64,000 bases of DNA, taken from an uncultured Roseovarius sp. Its GTDB lineage: Bacteria; Pseudomonadota; Alphaproteobacteria; Rhodobacterales; Rhodobacteraceae. The stretch lies in assembly GCA_947496175.1 (NCBI GenBank), contig CANMBU010000003.1:398334-462333 (forward strand). The letters run 5' to 3'. Made by a program: the position numbers and the translations under genes. How positions within the stretch are numbered: position 1 is the stretch's first letter; the number at the start of each line of letters is the position of its first letter. The notes beneath the pieces are model-generated. The model did not search any database. It was not told the origin of the DNA and saw nothing but the letters and a program-made list of their open reading frames with translations. Positions 39,711 to 48,196 of the stretch are shown piece by piece.

Positions 39711-41474
39711 ATGATCAAGCGACGTCAGCCCGACCCAGAGCATCAGGCCAGAACCATTGGCTGGCGCGCGCGGTTGGCTTTGCTGCTGCTCACTGCAATT
39801 GCCATTTCGGTGGTTTTTGTCACCAATAGGCTTCTGACGGACCGTTTCACGGAAAACACACGCAACAGAGCTGAACTGCGTTTGGCACTCTATAGCGGCA
39901 ACCTGTTGTCCGAGTTGCGACAAAACGCAATTGTGCCTCAGCTTTTGGTCCGTGACCCGGCGTTGATTGCTGCATTAGATACCACCAACTACACGCAGTC
40001 TTCACAGCGGCTCATCGCCTTCAATGAAGAAATCGGCGCGGCGTCTCTCACCATGCTGGACAAGGACGGCCGTGTTGTGGCCGCAACGGATCGCGCTCAG
40101 ATCGGCGAAAACAAAAAGGGAGAGCCTTATTTCGTCGATACGCTGCGGTCTGCAGACAACATTTTCACCGTGATTCAGGACGAGGCTGGTGGCTTTGGCT
40201 TTGTCTATTCCCGACGGATCACCAGCAACGGGACTTTGGTCGGCATGATCGTGGTAGAGGTCGACCTGCGAAAATTTGAACTGGCCTGGGCCGGGATTTC
40301 AGATGCCATTCTGGTCACGGACAGCAATGGACAAATCATTCTGGCGACAGAGCCGCGATGGCGTGGTTTGACTGAAGAAGATGCCTTGGCACAGCAGCCG
40401 GCTAATTCCGCTATTCTGCGTGCGTTGCAGGCCACCACTGACTGGTCCTCAGCCTTGCCGCCGGATGCCTATCTGGCCGGTGAAGCGGTGATGCGTGTGC
40501 AGGGCAGGGTGGCCTTTCGCGGCTGGCGGATCACATCCTTTACGACCTTTGCCAGCATCCGGGATCGGGTGAACGGTGTTCTGGCGCTGGAGATTATGGT
40601 GTTCGCGATTCTTCTCGCGCTGGCCTTCTATTTCCTAAACCGAAAAACCGCGGCGCGGATGAGTTTGTTCCAGAGGGAGTCGGCAGAGCTTCGCGCATTG
40701 AACGCAAGGCTGCAGCGAGAAATTGCCGAGCGCCAAAGGGTGCAGGAGAACCTCGCCGTGGCCGAGCAAACTCTGCAGCAAAGCTCAAAACTGGCGGTGC
40801 TGGGAGAGATGTCAGCCGCGGTCAGTCATGAACTCAACCAACCACTTGCGGCAATGAAAACCTACCTTGCCGGCGCACGGCTTTTGCTCAATCGCAACCG
40901 GCCGGATGAGGCGCTCTCGTCGTTCCAGCGCATCGACGATCTGATTGAACGAATGGGCGTCATCACCAAACAGCTCAAGTCCTATGCACGTCAGGACGGA
41001 GAAGATATATCCCCAGTAAATATGGGCGATGCGGTGCATTCCTCGCTGGCGCTGATGGAGCCACAACTGCGACAGGGCCGTGTCGACATTACCCGAACCT
41101 TGCCCTCAGAATCCGTCTGGGTGATGGGCAACCGCGTGCGCATCGAACAAGTGATCATCAACCTTTTGCGCAACGCGCTCGATGCGACCAAATCCAATGA
41201 CGAGCCACGTATTGAAATACTTCTGGCCGCAGGAGAGACCGCCGTGCTCACCGTGCGCGACAACGGATCCGGGATCGTCAACATAGAGAACCTGTTTGAG
41301 CCCTTCTACACCACCAAGGAACCCGGTGACGGTGTGGGGTTGGGGCTTGCCATTTCTTCTGGCATCGTCAACGACCTTGGAGGCCGATTGACGGCCAGAA
41401 ATGCAGAAACAGGGGGCGCTGTGTTCGAAATGCAGTTGCCAATCTTGCCAGATGAGACCCGAGCAGCGGAGTAG
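39711..41474 (+). CDS. dctB: DctB-like C4-dicarboxylate sensor histidine kinase
   Basis: This 587-residue membrane sensor kinase has transmembrane helices near residues 20-40 and 290-315, with a large periplasmic PAS-like double domain between them (GAASLTMLDKDGRVVAATDR...). A coiled-coil linker (ELRALNARLQREIAERQRVQENL) and a histidine kinase core with VSHELNQPLAAMKTY, NALDATKSND and GVGLGLAIS follow. This plan matches DctB, which senses succinate, fumarate and malate. The ATG at 39711 is preferred over the frame start at 39666. The regulator gene follows after 5 bases. No dctPQM transporter is adjacent, so the ligand is inferred. Confidence 0.82.
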   Translation: MIKRRQPDPEHQARTIGWRARLALLLLTAIAISVVFVTNRLLTDRFTENTRNRAELRLALYSGNLLSELRQNAIVPQLLVRDPALIAALDTTNYTQSSQRLIAFNEEIGAASLTMLDKDGRVVAATDRAQIGENKKGEPYFVDTLRSADNIFTVIQDEAGGFGFVYSRRITSNGTLVGMIVVEVDLRKFELAWAGISDAILVTDSNGQIILATEPRWRGLTEEDALAQQPANSAILRALQATTDWSSALPPDAYLAGEAVMRVQGRVAFRGWRITSFTTFASIRDRVNGVLALEIMVFAILLALAFYFLNRKTAARMSLFQRESAELRALNARLQREIAERQRVQENLAVAEQTLQQSSKLAVLGEMSAAVSHELNQPLAAMKTYLAGARLLLNRNRPDEALSSFQRIDDLIERMGVITKQLKSYARQDGEDISPVNMGDAVHSSLALMEPQLRQGRVDITRTLPSESVWVMGNRVRIEQVIINLLRNALDATKSNDEPRIEILLAAGETAVLTVRDNGSGIVNIENLFEPFYTTKEPGDGVGLGLAISSGIVNDLGGRLTARNAETGGAVFEMQLPILPDETRAAE

Positions 41475-41479
41475 GTGAC

Positions 41480-42814
41480 ATGCCAAGTGCCATGAAAATC
41501 GCCATCGTCGATGATGAAAAAGACATGCGTCAGTCGATCAGCCAATGGCTGGCGCTCTCAGGGTATGACACTGAGGCATTCCCATCGGCCGAAGAGGCGC
41601 TCAAGGTGCTGGGGCCGGATTACCCCGGCATCGTTGTGACCGACATTCGCATGCCCGGCATGGACGGGATGCAGTTTCTCAAAAAGCTGATGGGCACGGA
41701 TAGCGCGCTTCCTGTGATCATGATCACAGGGCATGGCGATGTGCCCATGGCGGTCGAGGCCATGCGCATCGGCGCATTTGATTTCCTGGAAAAACCGTTC
41801 AACCCGGATCGCATGAACGAGCTGGCCAAGAAAGCCACAAGCTCGCGGCGCATGGTGCTCGATAGCCGCGCGTTGCGGCGCGAGCTGTCCGATGGCGGGC
41901 AGCTTATCAAGAAACTCATTGGCGCCTCACCGGTGATGGAGCGCCTGAAAGAGGACATTCTTGATCTGGGGCAGGCCGATGGGCATGTGCTGATCGAAGG
42001 CGAAACCGGCACGGGTAAGACGCTTGTGGCGCATGCGCTGCATGCTGTGGGCGCGCGGGCTGGCAAGAAATTCGTCCTGATTTCCTGCTCGGCCTTTGAA
42101 GAGGATGCTTTGATGAAGCGTCTCTTCGGCCCGATGCAGCCAGATGATGCGCAACTGCCTGCAGTGGAAGAGGCGCGGGGCGGGACACTTGTTTTGGAAG
42201 ACATTGAGACGCTTTCAGAGACCGCTCAGGCACGGCTTTTGACCTTCATCAACGATGAAGGCACGCCGCCGGAGACCCGCGTTGTGGCCATTTCTAACAT
42301 GCAGGAACAGGATCGCACCTGCGAAGACGCCCTGCGCTCGGATCTGTTTTACCGCTTGGCATCCCTGCGCATCACCGTGCCACCGCTGCGCCAGCGGGGC
42401 GAAGATATCCTGACACTCTTTACGCGCTTTAGTGAATCCTTTGCCGATGACTATGGCTGTGAAACCCCGCAGGTCAGCGCGCAGGAGGCGGCCCAGCTTT
42501 TGCAGGCCCCGTGGCCAGGCAATGTGCGCCAGCTCATCAACATCGCCGAACGTGCCGTTCTGCAGTCTCGCCGTGGCTCGGGTACGATTGCATCGCTGCT
42601 GATGTCCGATCACCAGGACATGCAGCCGGTGATGACGACCGAGGGCAAGCCATTGAAGGAGTACGTGGAAGCGTTTGAGCGTATGCTCATCGACAACACC
42701 ATGCGCCGCCACAAAGGCTCAATTGCGTCTGTCATGGACGAGCTCTGCCTGCCACGCCGGACGCTGAACGAGAAAATGGCCAAGTATGGGCTGCAGCGGT
42801 CGGATTATCTTTGA
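41480..42814 (+). CDS. dctD: DctD-like NtrC-family response regulator lacking GAFTGA
   Basis: This 444-residue regulator has a receiver domain with the phosphorylatable Asp at about 55 (VVTDIRMPGMDG), an AAA+ domain with Walker A GETGTGKT (174-181), a Walker B-like GGTLVLEDIETL and LRQRGEDI, and a C-terminal Fis-type helix-turn-helix (ASVMDELCLPRRTLNEKMAKYGL). The GAFTGA loop that contacts sigma-54, expected between about residues 206 and 232, is missing: LMKRLFG is followed directly by PMQPDDAQLPAVEEARGGT. It forms a pair with the upstream kinase. The start at 41480 is used; 41492 is an alternative. Confidence 0.82.
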   Translation: MPSAMKIAIVDDEKDMRQSISQWLALSGYDTEAFPSAEEALKVLGPDYPGIVVTDIRMPGMDGMQFLKKLMGTDSALPVIMITGHGDVPMAVEAMRIGAFDFLEKPFNPDRMNELAKKATSSRRMVLDSRALRRELSDGGQLIKKLIGASPVMERLKEDILDLGQADGHVLIEGETGTGKTLVAHALHAVGARAGKKFVLISCSAFEEDALMKRLFGPMQPDDAQLPAVEEARGGTLVLEDIETLSETAQARLLTFINDEGTPPETRVVAISNMQEQDRTCEDALRSDLFYRLASLRITVPPLRQRGEDILTLFTRFSESFADDYGCETPQVSAQEAAQLLQAPWPGNVRQLINIAERAVLQSRRGSGTIASLLMSDHQDMQPVMTTEGKPLKEYVEAFERMLIDNTMRRHKGSIASVMDELCLPRRTLNEKMAKYGLQRSDYL

Positions 42815-43099
42815 GGTCGCGTGAGACGTTGAGGCTTGTTTGCAGCTTGTAGCATTTGCCGGTGATGGGTTGCGGCAAAGTGGATGTCTAATCCAAGCTG
42901 TGCTGGCGGCGGACCGGGGGACGGCGCTTCCTCCCTCTGAGCGTCGCGCTTTATTCCTGCCAGGTTATCCCATCGAACAATCGTCGCGCATGCGCCAACC
43001 AAAGCGACGGCCCATAGGGCCGGTCCGTCGCTGGCACGGCGGGGCTACGCCCCTCGATTCCGTGCTATGGGTGAGGTGAATGTATTTCCTCGAGTGGAC
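42815..43099. other. Non-coding stretch after dctD with a strong inverted repeat
   Basis: No supported gene. An inverted repeat, GCGACGG at 43004-43010 and CCGTCGC at 43025-43031 with an inner GGCCC/GGGCC, could be a terminator without a T tract or the end of a short intergenic repeat. A 79-codon frame here (42840-43079) has no sensible features. Confidence 0.4.
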
Positions 43100-43582
43100 T
43101 CAATGGGAACACTCGCCAATGGCAGTTGCGCTAAGAAGTTCTCTATTTCCGGAATTACTTACAAACTTGGTCTTATCAAGGCGTCGACCATACCCCGCCA
43201 CGACAACCCTATAGGTACATCCAACCGACAAAACGTCGTGAAGGTCTTCTCGTGACGTGCGAAACATGTTTATTCGGTCTGATTGCGGCAAAACGAAACT
43301 TCCGTGATCCGAAATTACCAGACCACAATACATACCAGGAAAACCCGATGGGCCAGAGCGAAACTTCGGCCCATGCAGAAGACTTCGACGCCTTCTGCAC
43401 TCTCTGGGAGAATAGATTTCCGTGATGGTAACAGTGACAGTTTGCCGGGCAAAAACTAGCGGGGCGGCTTGGACGAAAGTTATCCCACCCGCGATTAGAA
43501 AGCAGAGCAAAGCATATCGCTTGGTCTGCAAAAACGAATTTGACTTGTCCAAGACACTAAAATCGGCTGGTAACTTTCCCAA
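43100..43582 (-). CDS. Unrecognised exported or membrane-anchored protein
   Basis: A 160-residue frame with one hydrophobic segment at about residues 22-43 (RYALLCFLIAGGITFVQAAPLVFA) and a Cys-containing beta-like domain (YCGLVISDHGSFVLPQSDRINMF and SVGCTYRVVVAGYGRR). I do not recognise a family. The domain after the anchor would be periplasmic, where the Cys could form disulfides. It lies in a lower-GC stretch with few other genes, between dctD and rne. Confidence 0.5.
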   Translation of the reverse strand: MGKLPADFSVLDKSNSFLQTKRYALLCFLIAGGITFVQAAPLVFARQTVTVTITEIYSPRECRRRRSLLHGPKFRSGPSGFPGMYCGLVISDHGSFVLPQSDRINMFRTSREDLHDVLSVGCTYRVVVAGYGRRLDKTKFVSNSGNRELLSATAIGECSH

Positions 43583-43657
43583 ATCACAACACTCGCAAAA
43601 AAAGGCTACCCTAGATTAAAAGCAGACTGTGAAATCCTTGTGTTCAAATTGGTAAGA

Positions 43658-43837
43658 TCAGGTGTCCGCTAAGGACTCTCTGCTGTCCTTCTTTAGATAC
43701 TCCGAGAAGATCTGCTTCACATCCTGGGTTGGATACGTCACGCGAAACTCAAAATTGCCGAACCCTGCACACGTTTTGGTTGAGAACAGAGCCAAGTCAT
43801 GGTCACCTCCCAAACCACCATTTCGTACGTAAAACAC
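43658..43837 (-). CDS. Possible small protein or gene remnant
   Basis: A 59-codon frame from GTG at 43837 to TGA at 43658. The peptide has protein-like composition (…DLALFSTKTCAGFGNFEF, then RVTYPTQDVKQIFSEYL). GGGGA lies just before the GTG, and an in-frame stop lies a few codons further upstream. It might be a real small protein or the end of a decayed gene. No family recognised. Confidence 0.3.
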   Translation of the reverse strand: MFYVRNGGLGGDHDLALFSTKTCAGFGNFEFRVTYPTQDVKQIFSEYLKKDSRESLADT

Positions 43838-44200
43838 GATTCCCCATTGTCATTCCCCCATTCCACACCTTAACTAGGCATACGGCCCGAAAGCGGGCCG
43901 GTGAGTTTCGCTGTTTCAAGCCCCTTGAGGCGTTGAAGCAACCGATTGGGTCTCGGAAGAGGCCATGAGACGCCAGCGCACCCACATATGATGCGGTGAC
44001 GCGGCACATAAACGGGGGCAGAGGCCGAGGTCGATGCCCTGGAGAAGAACCGCGATGACGCGCGTGAGCACACAGATGTCTCCCAGCTGTGGCCGAGAAA
44101 ACCGGCCCCGCCGTGCGTCCTATTTCGCTTTGAACAGACACGACCGACGCGCTTTACCTCCCCCAGGGTCTGGCGCGCGCGGGGCGTGCAACGGATTAAA
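43838..44200 (+). other. Upstream region and probable long leader of rne
   Basis: About 360 bases precede the rne ATG without a convincing gene. It contains the hairpin CGGCCC-GAAAGC-GGGCCG at 43883-43900 and GC-rich sequence close to rne. RNase E genes in other bacteria are autoregulated through long 5' leaders. This is a candidate for the same, from context only. Confidence 0.4.
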
Positions 44201-46906
44201 ATGGCTAAGAAAATGCTTATCGACGCCACCCACGCGGAAGAAACCCGCGTTGTGGTGGTGGATGGAAACAAGGTTGAGGAATTTGACTTTGAGTCCGAGA
44301 ACAAACGCCAGCTTGCTGGCAACATCTACCTTGCAAAAGTAACACGGGTCGAGCCGTCGCTTCAGGCGGCGTTTGTGGACTATGGCGGCAATCGCCACGG
44401 GTTCCTCGCCTTTACGGAAATTCATCCCGATTACTATCAGATCCCTGTCGCGGATCGCGAAGCGCTCATCGAAGAAGAGCGCGCCTATGCCGAAGCGATG
44501 AAGGCGCGCGACGAGGAAGAAGAGAAAAAGCCCAAACGCACGCGCCGCCGCCGATCAAAGGCGGCCAAGACCGAGGCCGAGGATGCGGTTGTGACGGGTG
44601 AAGTCTCTGGCATGGAGACCATAGACCTTGAAGACGGCGAAGGCGCAGAGGCCGATATCGACAGCGAAGAAGGGCTGTCGCCGATGGAAACCGTTGCTGA
44701 GACGCCGGTCGAAGAACCTGAGGGCGGACAGGAAGAGACGTCTGAGGCTGAGTCTGACAAAGCAGAAGACGACACACCCAAGGGTGATGAGACCGCGGAC
44801 GCCGAGGGCGACGACGACTCAGACCGCGACACAGACGACGAAGACAAGTCCGGCAAGCGCTCTGATGCGTCCTCTAAGGACGAGTCCATCGAGTCGGTGG
44901 CCGATGATGATGACCATGACGACATCCGTCCGCCGCGCAAACCCCGCCCACGTCGCTATAAGATCCAGGAAGTGATCAATGTCCGCCAGATCCTTCTGGT
45001 GCAGGTTGTCAAAGAGGAACGCGGCAATAAGGGTGCTGCACTCACGACCTATCTGTCGCTCGCCGGCCGGTATTGCGTGCTCATGCCCAACACCGCGCGC
45101 GGCGGTGGGATCAGCCGCAAGATCACCAATGCCGCGGATCGCAAGAAGCTCAAGGAAATCGCCAATGAGATCGACGTGCCGCAAGGTGCGGGCCTCATCG
45201 TGCGCACGGCCGGGGCCAAGCGAACCAAGGCCGAGATCAAGCGGGACTACGAGTACCTGCAGCGGCTTTGGGAGCAAATTCGTGAGCTGACGCTAAAATC
45301 CATCGCACCTGCGAAGATCTACGAGGAAGGCGACCTGATAAAGCGGTCGATCCGCGATCTCTATAACCGCGAGATCGACGAGGTCCATGTGGAGGGCGAG
45401 CGCGGGTATCGCATCGCCAAGGACTTCATGAAAATGATCATGCCGTCCCATGCCAAGAACGTGAAACACTACAACGAGGCGCTGCCGCTTTTTGCGCGTT
45501 ATCAGGTCGAAAGCTACCTCGCGGCGATGTTCAACCCCACGGTGCAGCTCAAATCGGGTGGCTATATCGTCATCGGCGTGACTGAGGCGCTTGTCGCTAT
45601 TGATGTGAACTCTGGCAGGGCCACCAAGGAAGGCTCGATCGAGGAAACAGCGCTCAAGACCAACCTGGAAGCCGCCGAAGAGGTCGCGCGCCAGCTGCGT
45701 CTGCGTGACCTTGCGGGGCTCATCGTGATCGACTTCATCGACATGGATGAGCGCAAGAACAACTCTGCCGTTGAAAAGCGTATGAAGGACCGGTTGAAGA
45801 CCGACCGCGCGCGCATTCAGGTGGGGCGGATTTCCGGCTTTGGCCTCATGGAGATGAGCCGTCAGCGCCTGCGTCCGGGCATGATCGAGGCCACGACACA
45901 GCCTTGCCCGTCCTGTCATGGCACAGGGTTGATCCGGTCGGACGATAACCTTGCGCTCAGCATCCTGCGCCAGATTGAGGAAGAGGCCACCCGCAAACGT
46001 TCTCGCGAGGTGTTGGTGAAGTGCCCGGTGGGGATTGCCAACTTCCTGATGAACCAGAAACGCGAACGCGTCGCGCATATCGAGGCGGCCTATGGTCTTT
46101 CGGTGCGCATTGAGGGTAATCCGGTGCTGATCAGCCCGGATTTCAGCCTTGAGAAGTTCAAGACCGCCACCCGGGTTGTGAAAGCTTCTGAGACGGTTGT
46201 CTCGGCCGGTAGTGCGCTATTGGACGACATCGACCTGCCCGAAGAAGAGGAAGAAGCGGAAGCCCCAGAGGCCGAAGCGGATGGTGAAGAGCGGCCTAAA
46301 AAACGTCGCCGCCGTCGTCGCCGCCGGTCACGCAATAAGAACAACCAGGGCGACGAGACGAATAACACCGAAGAGAGTGGTGAAAGCTCTGAAGCGTCTT
46401 CAGAGGCCGACAACACATCCAATGTGCCAGATACTGCGCCCGAAGCCGAGGCCGAGGCCGAGACGAAGTCCGAGGAAAAGCCCAAGCGAAAACCACGGTC
46501 ACGAAAGAAGAAAGACAGTGATGAAGGGGAAGCGCCACAAGAAGCGAAAGGCGCTGAACCTGAGGCTACTGAGGTAGAGGCAAAGGTGGAGGCTGAAGCT
46601 GAAGCGGAGCCAGACGCGGAAAAGCCTAAGCGTAAGCCGCGCACGCGGAAGAAAAAAGCAGAGGCTGAAGCGTCAGAGTCGGCTGAGTCTCAAGCTACTG
46701 AGACACCTGAGACCGAAGCTGAAGCGCCAAAGAAAAAGACGCGCACGCGCAGAAAACCGAAAGAAGCGGTTGCCGAGACGCCTGAAGCTACAGCCGAACC
46801 CACACCAGAACCGGTTGCAGCCAGCGAGGCACCAGTGGCTGAAACCGCGCCAGAATCTCCAAGCGACGCCAAGCCCAAGCGGCGCGGTTGGTGGTCGGTG
46901 GGTTAA
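44201..46906 (+). CDS. rne: Ribonuclease E
   Basis: Endoribonuclease E is central to mRNA decay and rRNA processing. The 901-residue protein has an N-terminal S1 domain split by an acidic insert (about residues 105-253, rich in Asp, Glu and Ser), an RNase H-like and DNase I-like catalytic core with AIDVNSGRATKEGSIEETALKTN and VIDFIDMDERKN (catalytic Asp residues), and the Zn-link CPSCHGTG. A long disordered C-terminal half follows, with basic repeats KPKRKPRSRKKK and KPKRKPRTRKKK between acidic runs and a final KRRGWW. These tails normally recruit degradosome partners and RNA. The ATG at 44201 gives the conserved MAKKMLIDATH start. Confidence 0.97.
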   Translation: MAKKMLIDATHAEETRVVVVDGNKVEEFDFESENKRQLAGNIYLAKVTRVEPSLQAAFVDYGGNRHGFLAFTEIHPDYYQIPVADREALIEEERAYAEAMKARDEEEEKKPKRTRRRRSKAAKTEAEDAVVTGEVSGMETIDLEDGEGAEADIDSEEGLSPMETVAETPVEEPEGGQEETSEAESDKAEDDTPKGDETADAEGDDDSDRDTDDEDKSGKRSDASSKDESIESVADDDDHDDIRPPRKPRPRRYKIQEVINVRQILLVQVVKEERGNKGAALTTYLSLAGRYCVLMPNTARGGGISRKITNAADRKKLKEIANEIDVPQGAGLIVRTAGAKRTKAEIKRDYEYLQRLWEQIRELTLKSIAPAKIYEEGDLIKRSIRDLYNREIDEVHVEGERGYRIAKDFMKMIMPSHAKNVKHYNEALPLFARYQVESYLAAMFNPTVQLKSGGYIVIGVTEALVAIDVNSGRATKEGSIEETALKTNLEAAEEVARQLRLRDLAGLIVIDFIDMDERKNNSAVEKRMKDRLKTDRARIQVGRISGFGLMEMSRQRLRPGMIEATTQPCPSCHGTGLIRSDDNLALSILRQIEEEATRKRSREVLVKCPVGIANFLMNQKRERVAHIEAAYGLSVRIEGNPVLISPDFSLEKFKTATRVVKASETVVSAGSALLDDIDLPEEEEEAEAPEAEADGEERPKKRRRRRRRRSRNKNNQGDETNNTEESGESSEASSEADNTSNVPDTAPEAEAEAETKSEEKPKRKPRSRKKKDSDEGEAPQEAKGAEPEATEVEAKVEAEAEAEPDAEKPKRKPRTRKKKAEAEASESAESQATETPETEAEAPKKKTRTRRKPKEAVAETPEATAEPTPEPVAASEAPVAETAPESPSDAKPKRRGWWSVG

Positions 46907-46931
46907 AACCGAGCTTTATTTGCCTATCGAA

Positions 46932-46960
46932 AACAGCGCCCGTGGAGGCGCTGTTTTTTT
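46932..46960 (+). terminator. Intrinsic terminator of rne
   Basis: Stem AACAGCGCC / GGCGCTGTT with loop CGTGGA, followed by a T run, 26 bases after the rne stop. Confidence 0.9.
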
Positions 46961-47066
46961 GGCTGCTGACAAAGTGGGGAATCATCTGGAAGGCGCGTGA
47001 TTTCTGGAAAAGAAGTCTGGCGGGTCAGTTTCCAAGTTTCCGCAGCCGGAACGCCCTATATATCTG

Positions 47067-47306
47067 TTAGCGCGCCTTGCGCACGAGATAGGCCTGATGC
47101 CCCTCTGCCTCGGTCACGTCAATAAGGTCATGTCCAGCCTCGGCACAGAAATGCGGCACATCCACAACGGCCGCCGGATCATCGGCCAAAAGACAGGCTG
47201 TGTCGCCAATATTCAATGATTTTAGGCGCTTGCGCAACTTCAACACAGGCAAAGGACATAGTAGCCCGCGGGCATCAATCGTTTCTTCTGAACTCATAAT
47301 GTGCAC
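47067..47306 (-). CDS. TusA/SirA-family sulfur carrier protein
   Basis: This 79-residue protein of the TusA/YeeD family has the CPxP motif (LLCPLPVLKLRKRL, Cys17), in which the Cys carries persulfide sulfur. The start is taken as GTG at 47306 because AGGA lies 5 bases upstream; an ATG three codons later (47297) is further from it. It is divergent from ccdA. A role in tRNA thiolation or sulfur trafficking is family knowledge; the partner is unknown. Confidence 0.88.
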   Translation of the reverse strand: MHIMSSEETIDARGLLCPLPVLKLRKRLKSLNIGDTACLLADDPAAVVDVPHFCAEAGHDLIDVTEAEGHQAYLVRKAR

Positions 47307-47389
47307 TTATGTCCTAGGTCACGGCCTGTCCACAGAGATGTGACTTTTAGCCGGGTGACGTTACAAGGCAAATCAAATAGGTAGAGCAC

Positions 47390-48142
47390 ATGTTCGGGAT
47401 AGAAATCATAGACGCAGCCTTGTTGCCTGCCATGATGGTCGCCTTGGTGGCGGGCGTATTTTCTTTCCTCAGCCCCTGTGTGCTGCCCATTGTACCGCCT
47501 TATCTGGCCTATATGAGCGGTGTGTCGGTCACAGATCTGAATGAGCAGACCGAGGCGCGTAACAAGGCCATTGTTCCCGCGCTATTCTTTGTTCTGGGAC
47601 TGTCAACAGTCTTTCTGTTCTTGGGGTTCGCAGCGTCAGCAGCCGGACGAGCGTTTTTGCAGTACCAAAGCTATTTCAATGTCTTAGCAGGCATAATTGT
47701 GATGGGGTTCGGCGCTCATTTCATCGGCATCTATCGTATCAAAATCCTTGACCGGGAAGCACGCCTTGATGTGGGAGATCAGGGGGGCTCGTCTTCCGGA
47801 GCCTATGTTTTGGGTCTCGCCTTTGCCTTTGGCTGGACGCCTTGCATCGGACCTCAGCTCGGAGCGATCCTGTCACTCGCCGCATCGGAGGCCTCGGTCA
47901 CACGTGGTACGTTCCTTTTAGGTGTCTACGCCGTGGGGCTTGGTGTTCCTTTCCTGCTATTCGCGATTTTCTTGCCGAAGCTGGGTGGGCTGATGTCCTG
48001 GATGAAGCGCCATATGGAGCAAATCGAGAAAATCATGGGGCTTTTGCTCTGGACCATCGGTCTTTTGATGCTCACGGGTGGTTTTTCGGCGTTTTCCTAT
48101 TGGTTGCTCGAAGTTTTCCCTGCGTTGGCCTATGTCGGCTAA
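47390..48142 (+). CDS. ccdA: CcdA, thiol-reducing cytochrome c biogenesis protein
   Basis: CcdA carries reducing equivalents from cytoplasmic thioredoxin across the inner membrane for heme attachment to c-type cytochromes. The 250-residue protein has six hydrophobic segments and the two conserved Cys-Pro motifs: FLSPCVLPIVPPYL (Cys30) and GWTPCIGPQLG (Cys152). The periplasmic partner is not encoded next door. It suits a cell making many c-type cytochromes such as NorC, NirC and NirN. Confidence 0.93.
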   Translation: MFGIEIIDAALLPAMMVALVAGVFSFLSPCVLPIVPPYLAYMSGVSVTDLNEQTEARNKAIVPALFFVLGLSTVFLFLGFAASAAGRAFLQYQSYFNVLAGIIVMGFGAHFIGIYRIKILDREARLDVGDQGGSSSGAYVLGLAFAFGWTPCIGPQLGAILSLAASEASVTRGTFLLGVYAVGLGVPFLLFAIFLPKLGGLMSWMKRHMEQIEKIMGLLLWTIGLLMLTGGFSAFSYWLLEVFPALAYVG

Positions 48143-48196
48143 GCTCTACCGCTGATGCAAAAGTTACGCTAACCTGCCTCGCAACAGAGGCCCGGA

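Noticed and set aside
42840..43079. 79-codon frame after dctD
   Set aside because: Low-complexity Arg/Pro-rich peptide overlapping an inverted repeat, with no start signal.
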